From: CAYRHN01 sp964424115
GTDB taxonomy: Bacteria; Chloroflexota; Anaerolineae; Anaerolineales; Anaerolineaceae
Length of the DNA: 64,000 bases
Assembly: GCA_964424115.1 (NCBI GenBank)
Contig: CAYRHN010000007.1
Span: 124,001-188,000, forward strand
Reading direction: 5' to 3'
Shown here in pieces: positions 8,072 to 15,849 of the stretch. A program made the translations under genes and the position numbers. Each line of letters starts with the position of its first letter. Position 1 is the first letter of the stretch. The notes beneath the pieces were generated by a model. It made no database searches. It had not been told where the DNA came from and saw only the letters and a list, made by a program, of their open reading frames with translations.

Positions 8072-9195
8072 ACAACAAACTTCGCTATCTGCTCATCTTG
8101 CTTGTATTAAGCCTCGGCGTTCTGACCCTTGCCGCTTGCGGTACCGGTGACAACGATACCCAGATGATTTTCGGGGGGAATTTCAACCTTCCCACCGGCA
8201 AAACCCTGAACGGCAGCCTGGTCCTCTTTGGCGGGAATGCCCGCCTGGAACCCGATTCGACCGTGACCGGGGATGTGATCATCTTTGGCGGCACGTTGTT
8301 CGCTGCCGGCACCATCCAGGGCGACCTCACCTCGGTGGGAGGAACGCTCAACATCCAATCCGGCGCGGTGATTGAACAAGACCTAAACACCATGGGCGGC
8401 TCGCTGGTCAACAGCGGCACCGTGCGCGGCACGGTCTATGAAGGCGCCGGGAACATTTCCTTCGACTTCATGCGCGGGAACATTCCCATGGTCACTGCCG
8501 ATCCGGCTACCCAGGCCATGTGGGTGCTGTTGCGCTCTCTCATCCTGGCCGGGTTGGCCTTGCTGGTCATCCTCCTCCTGCCTGCGCCCACCGACCGCGT
8601 GGCTCAATCCATCAGCCGTTCTCCGCTGGTTGCGGGCGGCGCGGGATGTCTGACCCTCTTGCTTTACCCGGCTGTGCTGGTTGTCCTGGCTGTCACGATT
8701 ATCCTCATCCCCATCAGCGTATTGGGCTTGCTGCTCCTGGGCGTGGTGCTGGTCTTTGGCTGGATTGGCCTTGGCCTGGCGGTTGGCAAAGCGCTGGCAA
8801 ACGCTTTCCACCTTGAATTGTCCGCCCCCATCTGCGGAGCCCTGGGTACTTTGTTGATCAGCCTGGTGGTTGACTTCGCTATGTTCGGCCTGGGCTTCCT
8901 CTGGATCCTGCTTTGCTGCCTGGGATTGCCCTTCCTGCTCGCTGTCTTCAGTGTGGCCATTGGCGGCGTGCTGCTCAGCCAGTTTGGCACGCGCATCTAC
9001 ACCTATTCCCCCATCCGCCAGAACCGGCCTACCCCACCCGCCGGAACCTCCGCCTGGCAATTCCCCACCCAGCCTCCGGCCCAGCCCCCCGCAGAGCCCC
9101 CCGCCCCAGCGGAGCCGATTCCCGGCCCCGCCGAGCCCCCGCCGGCCGGAGAATCCCGCCCTGCGCCCTGGACGAATGAGGAACCAAAACCTTAA
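8068..9195 (+). CDS. Bactofilin-like beta-helix lipoprotein with multispan membrane domain
   Basis: A lipoprotein signal (LGVLTLAAC) is followed by a repetitive stretch at about residues 35-130 with GSLVLFGGNARLEPDSTVTG and GDVIIFGGTLFAAGTIQGDL. This is the polymer-forming (bactofilin-like) right-handed helix pattern, here on the outer side rather than in the cytoplasm. About five hydrophobic segments (residues 150-320) come next, then a Pro-rich tail. Similar proteins are often annotated as polymer-forming cytoskeletal proteins. Co-translation with the anti-sigma factor suggests that it senses or reinforces the envelope under sigma control. The exact role is unknown. Confidence 0.75.
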   Translation: MNNKLRYLLILLVLSLGVLTLAACGTGDNDTQMIFGGNFNLPTGKTLNGSLVLFGGNARLEPDSTVTGDVIIFGGTLFAAGTIQGDLTSVGGTLNIQSGAVIEQDLNTMGGSLVNSGTVRGTVYEGAGNISFDFMRGNIPMVTADPATQAMWVLLRSLILAGLALLVILLLPAPTDRVAQSISRSPLVAGGAGCLTLLLYPAVLVVLAVTIILIPISVLGLLLLGVVLVFGWIGLGLAVGKALANAFHLELSAPICGALGTLLISLVVDFAMFGLGFLWILLCCLGLPFLLAVFSVAIGGVLLSQFGTRIYTYSPIRQNRPTPPAGTSAWQFPTQPPAQPPAEPPAPAEPIPGPAEPPPAGESRPAPWTNEEPKP

Positions 9196-9211
9196 AATGC
9201 GAGGACATACG

Positions 9212-10054
9212 ATGAAGAAACAATTCCTCTCCGCTATACTTGCCTCTCTCCTGTTGCTCAGCGCCTGCGTTGTCTCCTTTGATAATCCGCAGATCATCGA
9301 TGCCACCACCCTGCAGGTCGCTGAACCAGCTCCAGGCGGAACCCCACCCTTGCAGGTCAAGATCGGTATGGGCCCCGGCAAACTTGAGCTGACTGGCGGC
9401 GCACAGATGCTCCTGGAAGGCGATATCCGCTACAACATTGCCGAACTAAAGCCTGATATCACCCGAGCAGAGGGCTCTCTGCAGGTCATCCAAACCACCA
9501 AGGTTTTCAATATCCTCTCTGGAAACCAGGTCATCAACGAGTGGAAGCTCAAACTGGGCAGCACTCCCATGAACCTGGTGCTGGAGGGTGGCGCTTCAAC
9601 GTCAAACCTTGACCTGAGCGGCGTGCCGCTGGCCAGCCTGAAGATCACCGACGGCGCCAGCACCTCTCGGATCATCTTCACCTCGCCCAATCCGCAGCGC
9701 ATGAGCCTCTTTGATTACACCTCCGGCGCCTCTGGCATTGATTTGGTCGGCCTCGGCTATGCAAATTTCGACCAGCTTCGCTTCGCGGCAGGGGCGGGCT
9801 CCTACAATCTCGACTTCTCCGGCCCCCTCACCGCCGATTCCTCCGCCCTGGTCGACTCGGACGCTTCCAGTGTCACCATCACTGTCCCCGCCGGCACCCA
9901 CACCCGCGTCACCATCACTGGCGAATTGACCGCCATTAACATCACGGGCGCCTGGAATGCCCAGGATAAGATATACGAGAACAACGGCTCCGGCTATCTG
10001 CTCAACATCACCGTGGACATGAACGTCGGCTCGTTGAACCTTGTCAGCAAGTAG
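9212..10054 (+). CDS. Toast-rack / DUF4097-like lipoprotein
   Basis: This 280-residue protein has a lipobox (LLLSAC) after a short signal peptide; the ATG at 9212 follows GAGGA, and earlier in-frame codons lie inside the previous gene. LQVKIGMGPGKLELTGGA and the following LLEGDIRYN match the toast-rack N-terminal domain found in LiaF-related and Chloroflexota proteins. The rest is repeated beta-strands with GGAST, DGAST and SGASG turns, a beta-helix of the DUF4097 type. It is the last gene of the sigma/anti-sigma operon and is probably a surface scaffold. It converges on the next gene with only two bases between stops. Confidence 0.75.
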   Translation: MKKQFLSAILASLLLLSACVVSFDNPQIIDATTLQVAEPAPGGTPPLQVKIGMGPGKLELTGGAQMLLEGDIRYNIAELKPDITRAEGSLQVIQTTKVFNILSGNQVINEWKLKLGSTPMNLVLEGGASTSNLDLSGVPLASLKITDGASTSRIIFTSPNPQRMSLFDYTSGASGIDLVGLGYANFDQLRFAAGAGSYNLDFSGPLTADSSALVDSDASSVTITVPAGTHTRVTITGELTAINITGAWNAQDKIYENNGSGYLLNITVDMNVGSLNLVSK

Positions 10055-10056
10055 AG

Positions 10057-11058
10057 TTATAAAGGCTTGCGATAGATCGTTTCGTACTTAACTACCTGAA
10101 AGCCGCAACTCTGATATAGCTGAATCACATTACTGGTGCTGTCGCTATCCGCAACCAGGGCTGATTCGCTCATCCCGGCGGCTTTTTGAGCCTGCAAGCT
10201 GCGGCTGATCAAAGCGCGGGCCACTCCCTTTCGCCGCCAGGCGCTGTCAACACCAATGCCTTCTGTGTATCCGCGTTTCCGTCCAGATTGTTCGTTCTCG
10301 TCCTGATCAATATAGGTCAGGACATGACCGATCACCCGGTTTTCGACTAGATCCCAGGCTACCTGCCAGAGATGCGGTTGGAAATGCTCGCTCTGCAGCC
10401 ATTCCTGGTAATCCTCTTCGCTGGGCGCTTTGTATCCCCACTCTTCCATGCTGGTCTCATCGACCGAGTTCCAGATGGCACGATAATGGTCGACTTCCAC
10501 CGGACGGATTTCCAAACCTTCCGGCAAAGGAAACTCAACGATCTCGTTTAGCGATGGGCGTACCATTTCATAAAAAATTCGCACAGGATGGTAGCCCTCG
10601 CTTCCCATCAAAGCATTTGCTCCAGCCTGGAACTGGGTTGCAGTGGTCTGAAGGAACCTCCTGACTTCCGAGGGAAGCAAAACGCTATCTTCGCGACAAT
10701 GGTCTTCGATCCAGGATACCATAGCCCGGCCAATCCCTTTCCTTCGCCATTCCGGGACCAGAAACCCATTATGATGGTAGATGCGGCCCACAGCTGGATC
10801 ATCCTCCCACCACACACGCGCATACCCAACAACCTTGCCCGCAACTTCAACAAACAAGACATCCCGTAACGGCTGACAATTGGTCAAGTTTTGGTAAGCC
10901 TCGGCGATGGCTTTCGTATTGACTTGCCGGGGAGAGTGATCCACGGCCTCGCTCGCGGAGAGCACGGCAGCCAAATGGGAATAATCCCCCTCACCTCGAA
11001 AATTACGGAAGGTCAGGCCTGTGAGCAGAGGTGTGTTCCTGACTTCGATCAAATCCAC
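10057..11058 (-). CDS. Tandem GNAT N-acetyltransferase (mycothiol-synthase-like layout)
   Basis: Two GNAT domains lie in one 333-residue chain. The first has FLVPEWRRKGIGRAMVSW (about residues 93-110) and the second GVDSAWRRKGVARALISRSL with NVIQLYQSCGF (about residues 255-325); both contain the acetyl-CoA pyrophosphate loop (R/Q)xxGxG/A. Doubled GNAT proteins of this length include mycothiol synthase, but nothing else points to that substrate. The start is GTG with a GAGG a few bases upstream. It lies next to the sensor kinase gene in the same direction. Confidence 0.85.
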   Translation of the reverse strand: MDLIEVRNTPLLTGLTFRNFRGEGDYSHLAAVLSASEAVDHSPRQVNTKAIAEAYQNLTNCQPLRDVLFVEVAGKVVGYARVWWEDDPAVGRIYHHNGFLVPEWRRKGIGRAMVSWIEDHCREDSVLLPSEVRRFLQTTATQFQAGANALMGSEGYHPVRIFYEMVRPSLNEIVEFPLPEGLEIRPVEVDHYRAIWNSVDETSMEEWGYKAPSEEDYQEWLQSEHFQPHLWQVAWDLVENRVIGHVLTYIDQDENEQSGRKRGYTEGIGVDSAWRRKGVARALISRSLQAQKAAGMSESALVADSDSTSNVIQLYQSCGFQVVKYETIYRKPL

Positions 11059-11086
11059 TCCAGCCTCGAATTTAATTGCGTCTTTT

Positions 11087-12655
11087 TCATCGCGGCAGGC
11101 TGAAACAGATCCGCGTACCTTTATCCACCGGTTCCAGCCAGATCTTCCCCCCGTGTGCCTCCACCAAGGCCCGCGTCAGGTAAAGTCCCAGGCCGGCACC
11201 CTTCGTTTTGCGCGCAGCTTCCGGTGCGCGGTAGAAGCGGTCGAACACATGCGGCATATCCTCGGCGGCAATTCCCGGTCCTTCGTCCCGCACGCACACC
11301 ACCACCGCATCCGCCCGCACCGACCCGCTCACGCGAATCTCCCCTTCCAGAGCATACTTCATCGCGTTGGAAATCAGATTCGTCAACACCTGTTCCATGC
11401 GCATTTCATCCGCCAGTATGATTGGAAAATCCTTTGGAAAATCCACGATGATCTTGTGACGGCTGGTTTGGGTTTGCAAGCGGGTCGCGATCCGCTTTGC
11501 CAGGTCTGGCAGCAGCACATCTGCGCGCTTCACCGTCAGCCCACCCGCCTGCAGCCGCGAAGCCTCCAACAGGTTCTCGATCAAGTGCGTCAGCCGGTCG
11601 GCTTCCTCTTCAATCACCTGCAGGCTGTCCTGCACCACTTCCTTGTCCCAATCGGCATCCTCCCGGCGCAGGGTGGAAACATAACCTTTGATCAATGCCA
11701 CCGGCGTTTTCAGCTCATGACTGATGATCGAAACAAAGGTGCTTTTCAGCTCATCCGCCTGGCGAAAGCGGGTGATATCCCGCAGTGTGGCGATAATATT
11801 GAGCAGCTTGCCTTCTGGGGAAAGCAGCGGCGCATAAGTGATACCCACCGGCAAAGACGGCTGGTCATCCGCGCGCTTTAGATCTCCCTCCACATACAAC
11901 ATGGCATTCGGCGTCAAAGGCCATCCATCCGCTTCAGCCTGTTCCAGCGAAGCCCCCTGCGTGATCGTTCCCCAGTGGATGATCTCCTCATGCCGCGCCC
12001 CCACCACCTTATCCTGTTCCACCCCCAGCATACGGGTAAAAGCCAGATTGCAGCGCACCACCCGTTTCATCGGGTCAAGAATCAAAATGCCATCCCCAGC
12101 CGAATTCAGCAGCGCATCCATGCGCTGGTTGTCGCGGCTCAATTCAGTGTAAAGCTTGGCATTTTGCACTGCAATTGCTGCCTGGCTCGCAAAGCTGGAC
12201 AGCAGCAGTCGGTCGTCCACCGAGAACAGGTTCGGCTCCGGGCGAAAGATAAAAATGAAACCGATCACTTGCTGGCGGGCGACTAGCGGCAGACCTACCC
12301 CGGTCAACATCCCCATGCTTACCTGGCGGGTCAGCGCCGAAAGCATGCGGTTGATCTCTGGCAGTTCGCCCTCGGCGGCCTTTTCCTCCCCCGAAGCCGG
12401 TTCAATATCCCTCAACCCGGCTTCAATCGAATTCAGGAAGGCTGGCGGCAGCCCGTGCCACACGCTCACCCGCCAGCCTTCCGATTCGGAACGTAAAGCG
12501 ATCAACCCCGCTTGCCCTTCCAGGATCGCAATGGAAGTCTCCAGGATCCGCTCCAACAACCGGTCCAGGTCAAGCTCCTGGGTCAGTGCCCGGGCAATAT
12601 CCAGCAGCACTTCCCGTTGTCGGATGCGAAAATCAGGCTGAGTGAGGTTGCTCAT
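11087..12655 (-). CDS. Sensor histidine kinase with GAF and PAS domains
   Basis: There is no membrane segment, so this kinase of about 522 residues is cytoplasmic. Order: GAF (about residues 15-165), PAS (about 175-290), HisKA with SIISHELKTPVALIKGY (phospho-acceptor H313) and a HATPase_c domain with NLISNAMKYA, DEGPGIAAEDM and KGAGLGLYLTRALVEAHGG. It resembles KdpD/WalK-type catalytic cores. No response regulator is adjacent. The ATG at 12655 is chosen over a GTG two codons earlier; neither has a strong ribosome site. The aminotransferase gene upstream is on the same strand, 15 bases away, so the two may be co-transcribed. Confidence 0.93.
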   Translation of the reverse strand: MSNLTQPDFRIRQREVLLDIARALTQELDLDRLLERILETSIAILEGQAGLIALRSESEGWRVSVWHGLPPAFLNSIEAGLRDIEPASGEEKAAEGELPEINRMLSALTRQVSMGMLTGVGLPLVARQQVIGFIFIFRPEPNLFSVDDRLLLSSFASQAAIAVQNAKLYTELSRDNQRMDALLNSAGDGILILDPMKRVVRCNLAFTRMLGVEQDKVVGARHEEIIHWGTITQGASLEQAEADGWPLTPNAMLYVEGDLKRADDQPSLPVGITYAPLLSPEGKLLNIIATLRDITRFRQADELKSTFVSIISHELKTPVALIKGYVSTLRREDADWDKEVVQDSLQVIEEEADRLTHLIENLLEASRLQAGGLTVKRADVLLPDLAKRIATRLQTQTSRHKIIVDFPKDFPIILADEMRMEQVLTNLISNAMKYALEGEIRVSGSVRADAVVVCVRDEGPGIAAEDMPHVFDRFYRAPEAARKTKGAGLGLYLTRALVEAHGGKIWLEPVDKGTRICFSLPR

Positions 12656-12670
12656 ACGCACTCGCTTCGG

Positions 12671-13990
12671 TTATTTGCCTTCTTCCGCTAACGTGATGGC
12701 ATGTTCAAAGATTTGCAGACCCTCTTCCATCTCTGCCCGGCTGATCATAAGCGGCGGTGAGATGCGGATGGTGCTCTTGGCGCAACCCAGGGTCAGCAAT
12801 CCATATTCAAAGGCCAGGTCCACCACGCGGTCTCGCATTTTTTCATCATATTCTTTGGTGGTGCGGTCTTTGACAAATTCCACGCCGATCATCAAACCAA
12901 TTCCACGCACATCCCCAATACACGGATGGCGCTGCATGATCTCCTTCAAGCGTCCCAGGGCATAAGCCCCCTGTTCAGCGGCATTGGCCAGGTAACCGTG
13001 TTCAATCAGATCAAGGGTTGCCAGGGCAGCCACGCAGGCCAGCGGGTTCCCGCCGTAAGTATTGCCGTGCGACCCGCGCGGCCACTTGACTACGCTCTTG
13101 CGCGCCACAATCGCTCCCAACGGCATGCCGGAGGCAATTCCCTTGGCCACACAAATAATATCCGGCTCCACCCCAAAGTTCTCGATTGACCACCACTTGC
13201 CCGTGCGTCCGGTTCCAGCCTGCACTTCATCGGCCACCAGCAGGATACCGTGTTTATCGCACAACCGGCGCAAGGCCGGGAAGAAAGAAGGACAGGGCAC
13301 CACATATCCGCCCTCTCCTTGAATAGGCTCAATCACAAAGGCCGCCACTTCGTCCGCTGGGACCAGGCGGCCCATAATTTCCTCTTCAATATAACGCACC
13401 ACCGTTTCCCCATAAGCCTCCCCCGGATTGCTGATCAGCATGGGCCGGTAAGGGTTGGGGAATGGCGCATGTACTACCCCGTTCATCAACGGAGCGAAAC
13501 CCTTGTGGTAGGTGTACTTACTGGCGGTCAGGGTCACAGCCCCCATTGTGCGCCCGTGGAAACCGCCCAGGAAACCGATGATCTGGCTGCGTTTCGTAGC
13601 ATAGCGAGCCAGCTTGATCGCTGATTCAACCGCTTCTGCGCCTGAATTGGCCATAAAGCTCACTGCGTCCTCTTGGAACGGCGCGAGGCGGTCCAAATAC
13701 TCGGCTAACTCCACCCAAACGGAGTGATAAAAATCCGAGGAGATATGAATGAATTTTTCTGCCTGATCTTGAATCGCTTTAACCACGTTCGGATGAGCAT
13801 GGCCTGTGGAAAGCACCGCGATCCCTGCGGCAAAATCCAGGAAACGGTTATTATCCACATCCCAGACTTCCACCCCCCGCCCATGATCCATGACAAACGG
13901 ATACCCGCGCGGATAGGATGGTGAAATCACAGCCCCATCCCGGGCAATGATGCTGGCGGCCTTTGGCCCTGGTAACTTCAATGGCTGCAT
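12671..13990 (-). CDS. Class-III pyridoxal-phosphate aminotransferase (acetylornithine / 4-aminobutyrate type)
   Basis: This 439-residue cytosolic enzyme moves an amino group from an omega-amino acid to 2-oxoglutarate using PLP. FLDFAAGIAVLSTGHAHPNV, NSGAEAVESAIKLAR, GFHGRTMGAVTLT, EPIQGEGGY and DEVQAGTGRTG are all present, and the Schiff-base lysine is K283 in VAKGIASGMP. GABA, lysine, ornithine and acetylornithine transaminases share these features and cannot be separated by eye; no arginine-pathway genes are nearby. The start at 13990 has AAGGAGGAG upstream, better than the longer frame. An ATTATA at 14056-14061 reads TATAAT on this strand and may be its -10. Confidence 0.9.
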   Translation of the reverse strand: MQPLKLPGPKAASIIARDGAVISPSYPRGYPFVMDHGRGVEVWDVDNNRFLDFAAGIAVLSTGHAHPNVVKAIQDQAEKFIHISSDFYHSVWVELAEYLDRLAPFQEDAVSFMANSGAEAVESAIKLARYATKRSQIIGFLGGFHGRTMGAVTLTASKYTYHKGFAPLMNGVVHAPFPNPYRPMLISNPGEAYGETVVRYIEEEIMGRLVPADEVAAFVIEPIQGEGGYVVPCPSFFPALRRLCDKHGILLVADEVQAGTGRTGKWWSIENFGVEPDIICVAKGIASGMPLGAIVARKSVVKWPRGSHGNTYGGNPLACVAALATLDLIEHGYLANAAEQGAYALGRLKEIMQRHPCIGDVRGIGLMIGVEFVKDRTTKEYDEKMRDRVVDLAFEYGLLTLGCAKSTIRISPPLMISRAEMEEGLQIFEHAITLAEEGK

Positions 13991-14140
13991 ATACTCCTCC
14001 TTAATCGAGAGATAAAAATTGATCGGCAGCGAACCTTTATTCGCCACTTCTCCTCATTATAATCTGCCCTCCCCCCTGCCTGGAATTGCATTATGTCACC
14101 AGTTCATCCACTCCGTGTCACGTAACTGGCCCGGAAAACC

Positions 14141-15070
14141 TCACTCCGTGCCTTGTGCCAATGCCAATGCACCCATCAAGCCCACATCATCCCCCAATGC
14201 TGCAAAACTGATCTGCAGGTCTTTGACATACGCCGGTGACATCACATGGGAATACATCTCCCGCCGTAGAGGATCCAGGAAAAGATGCCCGGAGCGGGAA
14301 ACTCCGCCGCCCAACACTACAATGGTTGGGTTGAAGATATGCAGGAAATCGGCCACCGCCACCCCCATGAATGAGGCCGCGCGGGTCATCGCTTCGATTG
14401 CCAGTTCATCCCCCGCCTCCGCGGCCTGCGACACCTGGCGGGAATTGGGGTGGCATATTCCTGAAAGGCTGGAAGGCCGCCCATTATTCAACTGCTCCTG
14501 TACATAGCGGGCAATCGCAGTGCCTGAAGAAACCGCCTCCAGGTGGCCGCGCTGTCCACAACCGCACAGCGGTCCATCCGGAATGACCGTCACATGCCCC
14601 AATTCAGTCGCCAGGCCGCTAGAGCCTTGCAGCAAACGATCATCCATGATCACTCCCCCGCCGATCCCGGTGCTGATCGTGAGATAGACCACATCATGGT
14701 GCCCCTTGGCCGCGCCAAATCCCCACTCTCCCAGCGCCGCCAGGTTGGCATCGTTGCCCAGCTTGGTGGGGATACCAAAGCGTTCCTGCACCATGTCGCG
14801 CAACAGGAGATTTTCCCAGCCAGGAATGTTCGGCGCAGAAAAAATAATTCCGCGGCGAGGGTCGATCGGTCCAGGCGCCGCCATGGCGATCCCGCGCACA
14901 TGCCCGGCCTGCGGCAAAACAGCAGCTATCGCATTCAACAGGCGCTCTTCCGGTCGCCCTTCTCCCTGGGTGGGTGTGCGCGTGTTCACCAGAGGTTCAA
15001 TACTGCCCACCGGGAACACCGCCACGCGAATTTGAGTGCCGCCAATATCGACTGCGATGTAACTTTCCAT
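14141..15070 (-). CDS. ROK-family sugar kinase / glucokinase
   Basis: An N-terminal phosphate-binding loop (VDIGGTQIRVAVF), a GNDANLAALGEWGFGA catalytic segment with the general-base Asp, and the ROK signature region GPLCGCGQRGHLEAVSSG identify it. The final Cys of the usual CxCGxxGCxE zinc motif is His here, so the zinc site is Cys-Cys plus His ligands. It probably phosphorylates glucose or a related sugar with ATP. It has 309 residues from the ATG at 15070, which has AAGGA ten bases upstream; a TTG at 15079 is too close to that site. Confidence 0.9.
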   Translation of the reverse strand: MESYIAVDIGGTQIRVAVFPVGSIEPLVNTRTPTQGEGRPEERLLNAIAAVLPQAGHVRGIAMAAPGPIDPRRGIIFSAPNIPGWENLLLRDMVQERFGIPTKLGNDANLAALGEWGFGAAKGHHDVVYLTISTGIGGGVIMDDRLLQGSSGLATELGHVTVIPDGPLCGCGQRGHLEAVSSGTAIARYVQEQLNNGRPSSLSGICHPNSRQVSQAAEAGDELAIEAMTRAASFMGVAVADFLHIFNPTIVVLGGGVSRSGHLFLDPLRREMYSHVMSPAYVKDLQISFAALGDDVGLMGALALAQGTE

Positions 15071-15126
15071 CCTCAACAACTCCTTAACCGGAATGGCCTG
15101 ATTCTACCACGGCCAGTCTAATTAAT

Positions 15127-15849
15127 CTAAATCATCGGACGCGCATGCAGACAGATGAACCAGGCTGCCCGATCTTGCCAGATGATCCTCTTAATTGTCA
15201 GCTCTGCTACCACGGAAGTGTTCGGCAGCGGATAGACAACCACTTCCAGCCGTCCTGCATCTCCTTTGAGAGGCTGGATCTCGAGTGCGTGCATCAGGCT
15301 GACCATTTCTCCATCCAAGACGAATGCCGGGAAGGGACTGCCAGTTTGCACCCCAAAACGATCCACGGCTGCCGGGTTGGCATAAGCCACATCGCCGTCC
15401 AACCAGACCACCGACACGCCTTCCGGAACAATATTCACCAGAGATTGAAAACGTGCATTCTCCTCGGCTTTCAACCGGTAGTGGTTCAGGCGCAGCAAGG
15501 CTCGCACGCGCGTGCGCAATTCGATCGGATCGAACGGCTTAGAAATGAAATCGTCTGCCCCGGCCTCGATGCACTTCGCCCGCGTCGGCTGATCGCACAG
15601 GGTCGTCACCATCACCACCGGCACCTCCGCCAATGCCGGGATGGTGCGGAACAACCGGCAGACCTCAATCCCGTCCATTTCCGGCAGAATGATATCCAAC
15701 AACACCAGGTCAGGCAGTTCTTCTTCCGCGATCTTCACCGCACTCTGCCCGTCTTTTGCATAAAAAAGCGCCAGGTCTTCCTGCTTTAAAAGTGTCCCAA
15801 TGTAATGCTGTTCGAATTGATCATCTTCCACTACCAGGATCCTATACAC
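15127..15849 (-). CDS. Response regulator with receiver and PAS domains
   Basis: This 240-residue protein has a full receiver at residues 1-120 (EDD acids at 8-10, phospho-acceptor D52 in LLDIILPEMDG, KPFDP lysine) and then a PAS-like domain (FQSLVNIVPEGVSVVWLDGD) with no DNA-binding or enzymatic output. It probably passes the signal by protein contact. The GTG at 15849 follows GGGAGG and overlaps the hybrid-kinase stop by eight bases, so the two are co-translated and likely form one phosphorelay. Confidence 0.85.
   Translation of the reverse strand: MYRILVVEDDQFEQHYIGTLLKQEDLALFYAKDGQSAVKIAEEELPDLVLLDIILPEMDGIEVCRLFRTIPALAEVPVVMVTTLCDQPTRAKCIEAGADDFISKPFDPIELRTRVRALLRLNHYRLKAEENARFQSLVNIVPEGVSVVWLDGDVAYANPAAVDRFGVQTGSPFPAFVLDGEMVSLMHALEIQPLKGDAGRLEVVVYPLPNTSVVAELTIKRIIWQDRAAWFICLHARPMI

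Noticed and set aside
8383..9381. Long minus-strand frame opposite the bactofilin-like gene
   Set aside because: Antisense of a GC-rich gene; Gln/Gly-rich low-complexity product.
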